Source of the DNA: Onishia taeanensis
GTDB lineage: Bacteria; Pseudomonadota; Gammaproteobacteria; Pseudomonadales; Halomonadaceae
Assembly (NCBI RefSeq): GCF_013349955.1
Contig: NZ_JABVXC010000004.1
Span: 59,036 to 123,035 of the forward strand
DNA length: 64,000 nt
Direction of reading: 5' to 3'
Position numbers and translations under genes: made by a program. How positions within the stretch are numbered: position 1 is the first letter of the stretch; each line of letters begins with the position of its first letter. A model generated the notes under the pieces. That model made no database searches. It saw only the letters and a program-made list of their open reading frames with translations, and was not told where the DNA came from. Positions 25,118-34,019 of this stretch are shown in pieces.

Positions 25118-25405
25118 TTACAGGTAGCGAACGATCGCCTTGAAGTCTTCAAGTTGTGCGCGCTGGTCTTGATTCCGGCCCCTGTCGTGGGGGCCGATCG
25201 CTGCTTCCAGGCAGTGGTCGATATGGTCGTGCACGAGGGTTCGCTTGGCCTGCTGGATCGCCTTCTCCACTGCATGCAGCTGCTGGGCGATGTCCAGGCA
25301 AGGCCGCCCGTCCTTGATCATCTGGGCCACGCTCTGCAGATGTCCCCGGGCGCGACTCAAACGCTTGATGATGTCGGGATGCGACTGGTGGGTATGCGAT
25401 GTCAT
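25118..25405 (-). CDS. CsoR/RcnR-family metal-responsive repressor (NreA-like)
   Basis: 95-aa protein of the DUF156 family: PDIIKRLSRARGHLQSVAQMI, then GRPCLDIAQQLHAVEKAI and LVHDHIDHCLE. The conserved Cys, the middle His and the terminal His/Cys form the metal site; an N-terminal SHTHQSH adds His ligands as in nickel sensors. The frame is open to 25456, but that would run across the presumed operator, so the ATG at 25405 is preferred even though its ribosome site is weak. It would repress itself and the downstream exporter until metal binds. Confidence 0.82.
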   Translation of the reverse strand: MTSHTHQSHPDIIKRLSRARGHLQSVAQMIKDGRPCLDIAQQLHAVEKAIQQAKRTLVHDHIDHCLEAAIGPHDRGRNQDQRAQLEDFKAIVRYL

Positions 25406-25425
25406 GCGCAGCTCTTTGTTGGTAT

Positions 25426-25450
25426 TCCTATCCCTCTGGGGGGGGATTAA
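25426..25450 (-). promoter_or_regulatory. G-tract operator of the nreA-type repressor
   Basis: A run of eight G (25438-25445, plus strand) flanked by TATCCCTCT and ATTAAG lies about 35 bp before the repressor start. RcnR/CsoR-class repressors bind G/C tracts flanked by AT-containing arms, so this is the probable operator. Confidence 0.5.
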
Positions 25451-25539
25451 GCTCAAAGACGCTATCGTGCCAATGCCCCAGGGGACTCGGCCAGATCGCG
25501 CCTCACTATCGGTCTTCGCCCCCGAACTGGTCTGCCCGT

Positions 25540-25725
25540 ATGCTCCTCAACCGCCTGTGTCATCGCCTCGGTCACCTGACCCTCCTGCTGCTTATCGTGC
25601 AGGGGCTGGTCATGTCCGGCATTGGCGAGATACGCGCTCATGGGCCGGTCGATTCGGCGGCGGTCGAGCACAGGCTCCAGGGGGGGGCTCCCGGAAGCGC
25701 ATGGCCACGCGCATGCGTCGATTAG
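25540..25725 (+). CDS. Possible small secreted protein
   Basis: 61-aa frame whose N-terminus looks like a signal peptide (LLNRLCHRLGHLTLLLLIVQ, then SGIGEIRAHG). No ribosome site is obvious. A run of eight G near 25680 lies inside, and a one-base shift there would read into a His-rich stretch (PEAHGHAHAS), so the gene may be frameshifted. It overlaps the opposing frame of the DegP-like fragment. Weakly supported. Confidence 0.25.
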   Translation: MLLNRLCHRLGHLTLLLLIVQGLVMSGIGEIRAHGPVDSAAVEHRLQGGAPGSAWPRACVD

Positions 25726-25830
25726 TTCCGTGAAGTCAGGCAGCTGTGGCTCGGCGAGGACTGACGTTACCACCATCAGCAGTAAAGCCAAGCTCATCAG
25801 CCAGGCGTGCGAGTAAGGCTTGGGTATCAC
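25714..25830 (-). pseudogene. 5' fragment of a DegP/MucD-type serine protease gene
   Basis: A GTG start at 25830 with a strong AAGGAG six bases upstream opens a signal peptide (AWLMSLALLLMVVTSVLAE) followed by QLPDFTELIDA, the typical start of mature MucD/DegP periplasmic proteases. The resemblance stops after about 39 codons; the frame then runs on without family features to 25462. The junction near 25714 marks where another DNA segment was joined. Confidence 0.5.
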
Positions 25831-25938
25831 AATGGGCTCCTTCTGGGGGCATGAAACATGGTAGCCAATTTGGTGCAGCGCCCACTATGCAAAGTTCCAC
25901 ACGCCTAATCCCAGCTCACTCTTCAACAGAGTTCGGGC

Positions 25939-25969
25939 TTGAAGCTTGAGTCGCTATAGGTTTTATATT
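25939..25969 (+). promoter_or_regulatory. MerR-type promoter of the CDF exporter
   Basis: TTGAAG and TATATT are separated by 19 bp. The spacer has a CTATAGG right arm like ZntR/PbrR-class operators, with a weaker left arm. It lies 35 bp before the CDF start. The MerR protein encoded at 29240-29698 could act here as well. Confidence 0.45.
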
Positions 25970-26003
25970 GCTGGGTCATCACGTGACACCACAAGGATAA
26001 CGC

Positions 26004-26918
26004 ATGGGACATCATCACGATCATCCCCACATTGATCCCACCTCTGGTGATCGTCGGGTGAGCATCGCCATCTGGGCCAACGGGATATTAACCATTGCCC
26101 AGATCGTTGGGGGTATCCTGGCGGGAAGCCTCTCGCTGATCGCGGATGCGCTGCATAATTTTTCCGACATGGCTGCGCTTGTCATTGCGTTTGCTGCCCG
26201 CAAGATCGCGAGACGACCGCCAGACTCACAGATGACGTTTGGCTATGGCCGAATCGAGGTTGTCGCAGCGCTGATCAACTACACCACCCTCATTATCGTT
26301 GGCATTTATCTAATTTATGAAGGCGCCATGCGCATGATCGACCCGCCAGAGATTAAGGGCTGGATAGTCGTAATCATCGGTATTGTCGCTCTTCTTGTCG
26401 ATGCGCTAACGGCCTTGCTCACCTGGTCGATGCAAAAACATAGCGTCAATATCCGCGCCCTCTTCCTGCACAACCTGTCGGATGCCTTTGCGTCCATCGC
26501 CGTGATCATCGGGGGCTCACTGATTCTGCTGTATGACATGCGCTGGGTAGACCCCGCGATTACGATCGGCATTGCGCTCTATATTCTTTATCTCGCCTTT
26601 ACTGAGATAGGCGGCCCTGTCCGGACACTGATGTTGGGCTCGCCACCCGATATCGATGGTCAATCAGTCATTGAAGCCCTGCGTGACGTCCAAGGGGTTG
26701 AGGATGTGCATCATGTTCACCTATGGCAAATGCAGGAGAACACCGCCGCGCTTGACTGCCACGTGGTTATCACGGAAGCCGGATGGCGCCAGCTCGAGGC
26801 GATCAAGGTAAATATCAAAGCTCAGCTGAAAGCGCGCTTTGGCATTGGCCACTCCAGTTTGGAATTTGAGCATATTGATCACGCTCATCAGGATGCCAAC
26901 CTTTTTGGGCATGAGTAA
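26004..26918 (+). CDS. CDF-family Zn/Cd/Co exporter (CzcD/ZitB-like)
   Basis: 304-aa cation diffusion facilitator with six membrane segments. The metal-site residues in helices II and V are present (SLIADALHNFSDMAAL; FLHNLSDAFASI). A His-rich N-terminus (MGHHHDHPHID) and a C-terminal domain with VEDVHHVHLWQM match zinc-type members. It exchanges cytoplasmic Zn, Cd or Co for protons. AAGGA precedes the ATG. A MerR-type promoter lies just upstream. It is the first gene of the rightward metal segment; the DsbA-like gene follows after about 100 bp. Confidence 0.88.
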   Translation: MGHHHDHPHIDPTSGDRRVSIAIWANGILTIAQIVGGILAGSLSLIADALHNFSDMAALVIAFAARKIARRPPDSQMTFGYGRIEVVAALINYTTLIIVGIYLIYEGAMRMIDPPEIKGWIVVIIGIVALLVDALTALLTWSMQKHSVNIRALFLHNLSDAFASIAVIIGGSLILLYDMRWVDPAITIGIALYILYLAFTEIGGPVRTLMLGSPPDIDGQSVIEALRDVQGVEDVHHVHLWQMQENTAALDCHVVITEAGWRQLEAIKVNIKAQLKARFGIGHSSLEFEHIDHAHQDANLFGHE

Positions 26919-27019
26919 CACGCCATATTTGCTTGCTCAGGCACCCATCAGCGGCTGAGCTCCACTCAGCAGCATCCTGAGCTTGCTTTAAACCCAACTC
27001 TTTGAAATTGAGAGAAAGA

Positions 27020-27697
27020 ATGTACAAAAAAGCGACTTTTATCCTGGTCGGAGCGTTGATGCTGACGGCCATCATTGTGATCGTGTCGAGGCCCTCGCTG
27101 TTGGGCATGGGCGCCGAGACGGCCAGCCGAGAGGGGGCACAGGCCGAGAATTCGCTGGTGCGTGCACACTCGCCGGTCCTGGGGCCGGAAGAGGCACCTG
27201 TGACGATCGTGGAGTTCTTCGACCCGGCCTGTGAGGCCTGCCGCGCCTTCTACCCGCTGACCAAACGCATCCTGGAAGAGTACCCCGAGAAGGTGCGGCT
27301 GGTGGTGCGCTACACCCCCTTCCATGGAGACGTATCCGAAACCGCCATTCGCGTGCTGGAGGTCGCCAGGCGTCAGGATGCCTTCCAACCGGTGCTGGAG
27401 GCGCTGCTGGCTCGCCAGAGCCAGTGGGCGGCTCATGGCAGTGTCGATGAGGAAGCGATCATGGAGATCGCCAGCGAGGCCGGGCTGGACAGAACCGCAG
27501 CCGAAGAGCAGCTCAATTCACCAGAGGCACAGGCGGTCTACGACCAGGACAAGGCTGACGTCGAGGCCAACCAGATCAGCAAGACGCCGACCTTCTTCGT
27601 CAATGGCGAGCTGTTGGACCCCTTCGGCATGCAGGAGCTGGTCGACGCCGTTAACCGTGAGGTAGCCGAGGTCTCCGGCGAAGAGGATGCATCATGA
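27020..27697 (+). CDS. DsbA/DsbG-like periplasmic thioredoxin-fold protein
   Basis: About 225 aa. An N-terminal anchor or signal (FILVGALMLTAIIVIVS) is followed by a DsbA-like fold with the active site FFDPACEACRAFYPL (Cys-x-x-Cys), an inserted helical domain and the cis-Pro loop SKTPTFFVNGELL. It would oxidise or isomerise disulphides outside the membrane. The frame could begin at a TTG at 27002, but the ATG at 27020 gives a normal signal. Its stop overlaps the ATG of the M23 gene (ATGA), so the two are coupled. Confidence 0.8.
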   Translation: MYKKATFILVGALMLTAIIVIVSRPSLLGMGAETASREGAQAENSLVRAHSPVLGPEEAPVTIVEFFDPACEACRAFYPLTKRILEEYPEKVRLVVRYTPFHGDVSETAIRVLEVARRQDAFQPVLEALLARQSQWAAHGSVDEEAIMEIASEAGLDRTAAEEQLNSPEAQAVYDQDKADVEANQISKTPTFFVNGELLDPFGMQELVDAVNREVAEVSGEEDAS

Positions 27698-28929
27698 CAC
27701 GACGCTGGTTGCTAGTGGGACTGATGGTCCTGAGCCCCGTGTTGGCCGAAGCCCGTGGGCAAGAGCGTGCCGGATTATCACCTGCCAAGCCGGCATCGGA
27801 CAGGGCACAAGCTATCGCGAAGGTGGGTCGCGTCGCTCAAAAGCTCACCGTGGAACCAGGGGATACCCTGGACGCACTGCTGCAACAGCTTGGCGTGAAT
27901 ACCGAGACGCGCACCCAAGCGGCGACCTCGCTGGCGGAGAGGTTCGACCCGAGACGATTGCGGCCCGGAGATCGTATCACTTTCACCTCTCTGGCGACGG
28001 GACAGCCGGTGTCGGTGGCCATCGAGCGTGACTCGGGTATTCAGTACGTCGTCACCCTGGGTGAGCGTCCGTCGACGCGCATTGTCCAGCCTCGCCTCGA
28101 CACCCTGACCCTGGGTCGTGAAGTAGACGTCAAGACGTCACTCTATGCCGCCTTGGCGGCTGAGGGGGTACCCAGGCGTTTCGCTGCAGAGCTTGACATG
28201 CTGCTGGGCGGACTCATGGACACACGCCGAGATATCTCGGGTGGCGAGCGCCTGCAGTTACTGTGGGAAGAAGATCGCCGTGAGGATGGCACTCGAGTCG
28301 GGCCTCCCCGTCTGACCTATATGGGGTTGGCTGACCAGGCGGAGCGGCTGGAGCTAGTATGGCCGGCGGACCAGAGAGCCAGCGTGATGCTCTTCAAGGA
28401 CGGTAGCCTCCAAGACACCTTGCAGTTCCCGATTCTCGGCGCACGCCTGACATCCCCCTTCGGCAACCGGCGCCATCCCGTGTACGGCGGGGTCCGACGT
28501 CATGACGGTATCGATCTTGCCGCGCCTCGCGGCACCCCGGTCATGGCCACTGCGCCGGGGCGCGTCTCCTTCATCGGTCGCCGGGGAGGTTATGGACGTG
28601 TTGTCGAGATAAAACATGATACGGGCACCATCAGTCGCTATACGCATCTCAGCCGTTTCGCTGCCAGCCTGGCGGTCGGGGCCCCCATCAAGGCCGGCGA
28701 CAAACTGGGTGAGGTAGGGGCTTCCGGACTCGCCACGGGGCCCAACCTGCACTACGAAGTGAGAGTGGATGACCGCCCCGTAGATCCCCTCGAGGAAGGG
28801 CAGCGCATTATTCTGAGTGAGTCACCCACACGCCAAGAGTATCGCAGCGCACTGTTCGAGGCTCGGACACGTCTGCAAAAAGCCATCGGAACGTCCGCTG
28901 CTTCCGGTCTTGCCGCAATGGTGAACTGA
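27694..28929 (+). CDS. M23-family peptidoglycan endopeptidase
   Basis: 411-aa exported protein. A signal peptide (WLLVGLMVLSPVLAEA) is followed by a LysM/OapA-like N-terminal part (LTVEPGDTLDALLQQLGV) and a C-terminal LytM/M23 domain with the zinc ligands in RRHDGIDLAAPRGTP and LHYEV. Both catalytic motifs are intact, so cleavage of peptide cross-links is expected. It overlaps the dsbA-like gene by four bases. Together with the L,D-transpeptidase at 34 kb it suggests cell-wall remodelling as part of the metal response. Confidence 0.85.
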   Translation: MTRRWLLVGLMVLSPVLAEARGQERAGLSPAKPASDRAQAIAKVGRVAQKLTVEPGDTLDALLQQLGVNTETRTQAATSLAERFDPRRLRPGDRITFTSLATGQPVSVAIERDSGIQYVVTLGERPSTRIVQPRLDTLTLGREVDVKTSLYAALAAEGVPRRFAAELDMLLGGLMDTRRDISGGERLQLLWEEDRREDGTRVGPPRLTYMGLADQAERLELVWPADQRASVMLFKDGSLQDTLQFPILGARLTSPFGNRRHPVYGGVRRHDGIDLAAPRGTPVMATAPGRVSFIGRRGGYGRVVEIKHDTGTISRYTHLSRFAASLAVGAPIKAGDKLGEVGASGLATGPNLHYEVRVDDRPVDPLEEGQRIILSESPTRQEYRSALFEARTRLQKAIGTSAASGLAAMVN

Positions 28930-28982
28930 CAAGCCTTTAGGTGGACTTGCTGTGAAACACGCCTCGGTGGGCACAATGTACC

Positions 28983-29000
28983 TAGCGTCGCGTGACGCTA
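28983..29000 (+). terminator. Stem-loop after the M23 gene
   Basis: TAGCGTC / GACGCTA with a 4-base loop, about 55 bp past the stop. No T-run follows, so its role as a terminator is uncertain. Confidence 0.3.
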
Positions 29001-29046
29001 CAGCCTCAGCGGCACTCACTTCACACGGGCAGGGGTTATGGACGGT

Positions 29047-29214
29047 GTCTCGCCAGTCACACTGGGGTTTTTAGGCAGCCCCGCCGCCGGCGCGATGATG
29101 TATGTCATTAGCCGCGAGATCATTCCCCAGGCCCACCGCAGCGGTCACCAGAACAAGGCGACCCTGGGCTTCTCTATGAAGTTGGTGATCATGCTGTTCC
29201 TGAATGTCTCAACT
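29047..29214 (+). pseudogene. ZIP metal transporter, C-terminal fragment
   Basis: A short frame reads GAMMYVISREIIPQAHRSGHQNKATLGF, then a last hydrophobic helix (LVIMLFLNVS). This matches the end of ZIP-family transporters of the ZupT/GufA type, including the helix V Glu and a His used for metal. Everything before this is missing, so the gene was truncated from the left, probably by rearrangement next to the M23 gene. Confidence 0.65.
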
Positions 29215-29239
29215 AGGGCACGCTGGGACGCACAGGAGG

Positions 29240-29698
29240 TTATCCCAAATCGTGAGCGCCTTTGTGGGCTGCCTCACTGATACACAACTGGTGATCACTC
29301 AGCACCTCGATGATGCGACAGCTCTCGACCTTGCTGCCGGCGCACTGGCTCACCATCCGCTTGAGCTCGTCACGCAGTGCCGAGAGCCGCTGCAGCCGCG
29401 ACTCCACTTCCTCCAGGTGATGCTTGGCAACGGCATCGACCTCCTGACAGGGCATGTCGGGCTGGTCGGACATCGCCAGTAGCTCACGCACCGCATCCAC
29501 CGAGAAGCCAAAGTCTCGGGCATGGCGAATGAAGGTCAGCCGCCTGACAGCTTCTTCGCCATAGCGCCGCTGCCCACCCTCGGTACGCGATGCATCGCCC
29601 ATCAGCCCGATGCGCTCATAATAGCGCACCGTTTCAGGCTTGCAGCCGGCGCGCCGTGCCAGCTCGCCGATACCGATGGCATGGCTAATCTCCGGCAT
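29240..29698 (-). CDS. MerR-family Zn/Cd/Pb-responsive regulator (CadR/PbrR/ZntR type)
   Basis: 152-aa MerR protein: winged helix IGIGELARRAGCKPETVRYYE, GQRRYGEEAVRRL, a long dimer helix, then the metal loop QCAGSKVESCRIIEVL with the Cys pair and an upstream Cys in DMPCQEV, as in zinc, cadmium and lead sensors. The frame is open to 29800, but GAGGAG precedes the ATG at 29698, which fits the family N-terminus. It is divergent from the P-type ATPase gene, with the shared operator between them. Confidence 0.88.
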   Translation of the reverse strand: MPEISHAIGIGELARRAGCKPETVRYYERIGLMGDASRTEGGQRRYGEEAVRRLTFIRHARDFGFSVDAVRELLAMSDQPDMPCQEVDAVAKHHLEEVESRLQRLSALRDELKRMVSQCAGSKVESCRIIEVLSDHQLCISEAAHKGAHDLG

Positions 29699-29720
29699 CC
29701 TGATGCTCCTCTCGCATGAC

Positions 29721-29751
29721 TTGAACCTGTAGTTGCTACAGGGATTATGCT
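29721..29751 (+). promoter_or_regulatory. MerR operator-promoter of the Zn/Cd/Pb ATPase gene
   Basis: TTGAAC and TATGCT are 19 bp apart and enclose the perfect dyad CCTGTAG-TTG-CTACAGG, the classical CadR/PbrR/ZntR operator. Binding of the divergently encoded MerR protein would twist this over-long spacer and activate the ATPase gene. Confidence 0.85.
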
Positions 29752-29787
29752 TCAAAATAAGATTAAGACATTCGGAGAAGCAACGCC

Positions 29788-31983
29788 ATGACCGAACCAA
29801 CGCAAAGCACTATCTCGTCGACGCTGACACTGCAGGTGGAAGGCATGGACTGCGGCGGCTGCGAGCGCAAGGTAGAGGCCGCTCTGGGCCGCCTGGAGGG
29901 CATCGGGGAGGTGTCGGCCAGTTCGGTCACCGGATCGGTGAGGATTCACCCTCAACAGGATACGACGCCTTCTCATGAGGCGATCGAGCGGATCCTTAAC
30001 GAGCTCGGCTACCAGCTTGCCACCGATGATGAGGGAGATGAGGCGGATGCCGCTCCGGCCTCTTGGTGGCAGACCGCCAAGGGACGCTTGGTGCTCGTCA
30101 CGGGGGGGCTGCTGGCTCTGGCCTTCGTTCTCCGCCTGGTCTGGCCTAGCCTAGGCAACTGGCCCTTCGTTGCGGCCACCCTGGTGGGGTTGGTGCCCAT
30201 TGCACAAGGCGCCTGGGGTGCGCTGAAGATGCGCAACCCCTTCACCATCGAGATGCTGATGAGCATCGCCGCCTTGGGGGCCCTGGCCATCAATGCCGCC
30301 GCCGAAGCGGCAGTGGTGGTCTTCCTGTTCGCCGTAGGCGAGTTGCTGGAGGGGGTGGCCGCGTCGAGGGCGCGACGCAGCATCTCGGCCCTGGCGGACC
30401 TGACGCCGTCCACGGCGAGGCTGATGGAGGATGGGGATACCCGTGAGGTTTCGGCCGCCTCGCTCACGCCTGGGCAGCGAGTCCTGGTGCGACCGGGCGA
30501 CCGCGTGCCCTGCGATGGACGTATTCTGACCGGCGAATCCGACCTGGATGAGTCACCGATCAACGGGGAGTCGGTGCCCCGCACGCGGGCGCCGGGGGAC
30601 GACGTCTTTGCCGGCACGGTCAACCTCGATGCCGCCCTGGAGGTGGAGGTAACCCGCGGCGCCGAGGACAACACCATCGCACGGGTCATCCGCCTGGTGG
30701 AGGAGGCCCAGGCCGCCAAGGCGCCGGTGGCACGTTTCATCGACCGCTTCGCTCGCTACTACATGCCGGCGGTGGTGGGGCTCGCCCTGCTGATGGCGGT
30801 GGTGCCGCCGCTGGTCTCGACCATGGCCTGGTCGGAATCGATCTATCGCGCCCTGGCCCTGCTGTTGATCGCCTGTCCCTGTGCTCTGGTGATCTCAACC
30901 CCCGCGGCGATCGCTGCCGGCCTCTCGGCGGGCGCCCGGCGGGGCCTGCTGATCAAGGGCGGCGCGGTGCTCGAACAGCTGGGTAAGCTGCGGACGGTGG
31001 CGCTGGACAAGACCGGCACCCTCACCGCCGGCACCCCCAAGGTCACCGACGTGGAGGACTGGGCCACTGGCCAAGGCACGCAAGAGATCCTGAGGCTGGC
31101 GGCTGGGATGGAACGTGACTCCAGCCACCCCATAGCCACGGCCATCCTCGCCCACGCTGAGCAGTTGGGCCTTTCCCTTCCACTGGCGAGTGAGAGCCGC
31201 GCCCTGTCGGGCCGAGGGGTCGCCGGTCGGGTCGAGGGGCGTGAGTTGAGCCTGATCACCCCCCGCCACCTGGCAGAGCAGGCCGCTCTCGATCACGACC
31301 TGAGCGCTCGGATCGCCGAGCTGGAGGGGGCCGGCAAGAGTCTCGCCGTGCTGGTCGAAGGCGAGCATCCGCTGGGCCTGATCGCCGTGCGCGATGAGCC
31401 GCGTGACGATGCCCGGGAGGGGCTGACGGCGCTGTCGCGCCTGGGCGTGCAGGCAGTGATGCTCAGCGGTGACAATGCGCGTACCGCCGCGGCCATCGGT
31501 GACAGCCTGGGCATCGAGGCACATGGCGAGCTGATGCCCGAGGACAAGGCCCAGCGCGTTCGTGACTGGCAGGCCGCCGGCCGAGGCCCCGTCGGCAAGG
31601 TGGGCGACGGCATCAACGATGCGCCGGCGCTGGCCGCGGCAGAAGTGGGCATCGCCATGGGCGGCGGCACGGATGTGGCACTGGAAACCGCGGATGCGGC
31701 GCTGCTCAAGAACCGCGTCGGCGGCATCGCCGAGCTGATCGCCCTGTCCCGAGCCACGCTGCGCAACGTCAAGACCAACGTCGCCCTGGCGCTGGGCCTG
31801 AAGGCCATTTTCCTGGTGACCACGGCGCTGGGCATCACCGGCATGTGGATCGCGGTGATGGCGGATACCGGCGCCACCGTGCTGGTGACCCTGAACGCCA
31901 TGCGGTTGCTGGGTTATCGCTTCTCGCCAGGCAATGCCACGACTGGCTCGGCAAGCCCGCGCTACCAGGCAGCCACGTCATGA
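29788..31983 (+). CDS. Zn/Cd/Pb-exporting P1B-type ATPase (CadA/ZntA/PbrA type)
   Basis: 731-aa heavy-metal ATPase. One HMA domain (GMDCGGCERKVEA, residues about 17-30) precedes eight membrane helices. Signature motifs are in place: CPCALVIS in the transport helix (about 360), the phosphorylated DKTGT (about 407), a single SHPIA His motif and the hinge [10 protein letters not shown] (about 606). The last helices end MADTGATVLVTLNAMRLL, typical of the Zn/Cd/Pb subgroup. GGAG precedes the ATG. Its stop overlaps the lspA start (ATGA). Induction by the divergent MerR protein is expected. Confidence 0.92.
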   Translation: MTEPTQSTISSTLTLQVEGMDCGGCERKVEAALGRLEGIGEVSASSVTGSVRIHPQQDTTPSHEAIERILNELGYQLATDDEGDEADAAPASWWQTAKGRLVLVTGGLLALAFVLRLVWPSLGNWPFVAATLVGLVPIAQGAWGALKMRNPFTIEMLMSIAALGALAINAAAEAAVVVFLFAVGELLEGVAASRARRSISALADLTPSTARLMEDGDTREVSAASLTPGQRVLVRPGDRVPCDGRILTGESDLDESPINGESVPRTRAPGDDVFAGTVNLDAALEVEVTRGAEDNTIARVIRLVEEAQAAKAPVARFIDRFARYYMPAVVGLALLMAVVPPLVSTMAWSESIYRALALLLIACPCALVISTPAAIAAGLSAGARRGLLIKGGAVLEQLGKLRTVALDKTGTLTAGTPKVTDVEDWATGQGTQEILRLAAGMERDSSHPIATAILAHAEQLGLSLPLASESRALSGRGVAGRVEGRELSLITPRHLAEQAALDHDLSARIAELEGAGKSLAVLVEGEHPLGLIAVRDEPRDDAREGLTALSRLGVQAVMLSGDNARTAAAIGDSLGIEAHGELMPEDKAQRVRDWQAAGRGPVGKVGDGINDAPALAAAEVGIAMGGGTDVALETADAALLKNRVGGIAELIALSRATLRNVKTNVALALGLKAIFLVTTALGITGMWIAVMADTGATVLVTLNAMRLLGYRFSPGNATTGSASPRYQAATS

Positions 31984-32483
31984 GAACGAAACGGATAGCG
32001 ATGGCGCCGCAGAGCCGCTACTGGTTGGCACTGGCCGTTATGGTCGGCCTGGCCGACCAGGTCATCAAGGGGCTGGTGCAGGCGCTGATGCCGTATGGCC
32101 AGACCATCCCGCTGACCCCATTCTTCAACTGGGGTCACTGGTGGAACACGGGGGCGGCCTTAAGCTTCCTCGCCGATTCAGGTGGCTGGCAGCGCTACCT
32201 CTTCCTGTGCTTTGCAGGGTTGGCGACTATCGTGCTGACGTTCCTGTTGTGCAGGCCCAGGCCCCGCCTGGAGGCGCTGGGGTACAGCTTGATGCTGGGT
32301 GGCGCGCTGGGTAATGGCATCGACCGCCTGGTGCGAGGGTATGTGGTGGACTACCTGGACATCTACTGGCGAGAGTGGCACTGGCCCGCCTTCAACCTGG
32401 CGGATATCGCCCTGTTCCTGGGTGTCATCGCCTTTGCGATTGCGGCCTTGCGTGAGCGTCCCTCCCCCAGATTGTCTGAGTGA
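31980..32483 (+). CDS. lspA: Prolipoprotein signal peptidase LspA
   Basis: 167-aa inner-membrane aspartyl peptidase that removes lipoprotein signal peptides. Four hydrophobic segments and the two catalytic Asp motifs are present (GNGIDRLVRGYVVDYL; FNLADIALF), plus the FNWGHWWNTGAALS loop. The ATG at 31980 overlaps the ATPase stop; an internal ATG at 32001 is an alternative. It is probably an accessory copy beside a chromosomal one, as in lead-resistance operons where LspA/PbrB accompanies the exporter. lnt follows after four bases. Confidence 0.9.
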   Translation: MRTKRIAMAPQSRYWLALAVMVGLADQVIKGLVQALMPYGQTIPLTPFFNWGHWWNTGAALSFLADSGGWQRYLFLCFAGLATIVLTFLLCRPRPRLEALGYSLMLGGALGNGIDRLVRGYVVDYLDIYWREWHWPAFNLADIALFLGVIAFAIAALRERPSPRLSE

Positions 32484-32487
32484 CGGC

Positions 32488-33990
32488 ATGGATGCACAGA
32501 ACCAGCCAGTCCGGGACATGACGCCTGTCGGACGGCTCTCTCCGGTCCTCGGCTGTTTGCTGGCCCTGACCGCCGGGGGGCTGACCACCCTCAGCGCCGC
32601 GCCCTTCACGCTGTGGTGGCTGGGCCCTGTGGCGGTGGCCCTGGTCTATGTCGGCATCCATGCCCTGACACCCGCTCAAGCCGCGCTCCGTGGCTGGTGC
32701 TATGGCGTGGGCCTGTTCGGCTCCGGTGCCTCCTGGGTCTTCGTCGCAATCCACGGCTATGGGGATACGGGGGCGCTCCTGGCGCTCTTCCTCACCGGTC
32801 TGTTCGTGGCCAGCCTGGCGCTGTTCTATACCGTGCCCTTCTGGCTCTATCGCCGCGTCACGGGCCGACGCCTGGCCTTCCTCAGCTTCGCCGGCACCTG
32901 GGTTCTCAGCGAGTGGCTGCGCACCTGGCTGTTTACCGGGTTTCCCTGGCTGCTGCTGGGCACGTCCCAAGTGGACTCGCCGCTGGCGGCCTGGGCCCCG
33001 GTGGGCGGCGTCTATCTTCTGTCGCTGATCACCGCCCTGACCGGCACCCTGGGCGTGGAGCTGCTGCGCCGACGCTGGTGGGCCCTTGCCCCTATCGCCG
33101 CCCTGTGGCTGGCCCCGTTAGCCTTGCCGGGTCAGTGGACCAGCCCGGCCGGCGAGCCGCTCAGCGTGGCGCTGTTGCAAGGCAACCTCGACCAGAGCAT
33201 CAAGTGGAGTGCCCAAGGCCAGCGCGAGGCGGTCAACATCTACACGGCGTTGACCGGGGAGCAGCCCGACGGCATCGACCTGATGGTCTGGCCCGAGGTG
33301 GCGCTGCCAATGTTCGAGGAGGAGGCGCGGCCCATACTGGAGCGGGTGCAGTCCAACCTCGCCCCCGACACCGCCCTGCTCACCGGCATCCTGCAGCGCG
33401 ACGGCGGCGACTACTACAATAGCGTGATCGGCCTGGGTAACGCCGAGGGCCACTACCGCAAGGCGCGTCTGGTACCCTTCGGCGAGTACCTGCCGCTGGA
33501 GAGCCTGCTCGCCGGCACCATCGCCTTCTTCGACCTGCCCATGCCGACCATGACGCCCGGGCCCGAAGCTCAGGGGCCGATCCACGCCGCCGGAACCACC
33601 ATCGGTAACGCCATCTGCTACGAGATCATCTATGCCGACCGGGTCGCCGAGCAGGCGCGCGCTGCCGAGCTACTGCTGACGGTCTCCAACGACACCTGGT
33701 TCGGCCGCTCCATCGGCCCCCTGCAGCATTTGCAGATGGCCCGTCTGCGTGCGCTGGAGAACGGCCGATACCTGATTCGCGCCACCAGCAACGGGATGAC
33801 TGCCATCGTCGATCCTCAGGGCAGTGTCACAGCCCGCGCACCACAGTTCCAGGCGACGAGCCTTCGCGGCGAGGTGCGGCCCATGGTGGGAAACACGCCG
33901 TTCACCCGAACCGGTAGCTGGCCAATCTGGCTATTGGCCGCCTTACTGGTGCTGCATGGATGGCGAATTAACACACGTCGGTCTGGATGA
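32488..33990 (+). CDS. lnt: Apolipoprotein N-acyltransferase Lnt
   Basis: 500-aa inner-membrane enzyme that adds the third acyl chain to lipoproteins after LspA acts. Six or more membrane helices precede a nitrilase-like domain with the catalytic triad Glu (VWPEVALP), Lys (RKARLVPFGEYLP) and Cys (NAICYEIIY). A C-terminal helix returns to the membrane. The frame is open from 32299, but the ATG at 32488 lies four bases after lspA. Finding lspA and lnt adjacent inside a metal-efflux transcription unit is unusual. Confidence 0.9.
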   Translation: MDAQNQPVRDMTPVGRLSPVLGCLLALTAGGLTTLSAAPFTLWWLGPVAVALVYVGIHALTPAQAALRGWCYGVGLFGSGASWVFVAIHGYGDTGALLALFLTGLFVASLALFYTVPFWLYRRVTGRRLAFLSFAGTWVLSEWLRTWLFTGFPWLLLGTSQVDSPLAAWAPVGGVYLLSLITALTGTLGVELLRRRWWALAPIAALWLAPLALPGQWTSPAGEPLSVALLQGNLDQSIKWSAQGQREAVNIYTALTGEQPDGIDLMVWPEVALPMFEEEARPILERVQSNLAPDTALLTGILQRDGGDYYNSVIGLGNAEGHYRKARLVPFGEYLPLESLLAGTIAFFDLPMPTMTPGPEAQGPIHAAGTTIGNAICYEIIYADRVAEQARAAELLLTVSNDTWFGRSIGPLQHLQMARLRALENGRYLIRATSNGMTAIVDPQGSVTARAPQFQATSLRGEVRPMVGNTPFTRTGSWPIWLLAALLVLHGWRINTRRSG

Positions 33991-34019
33991 TAATGGTCCA
34001 GTCAAAAAAGGAGAGAATT

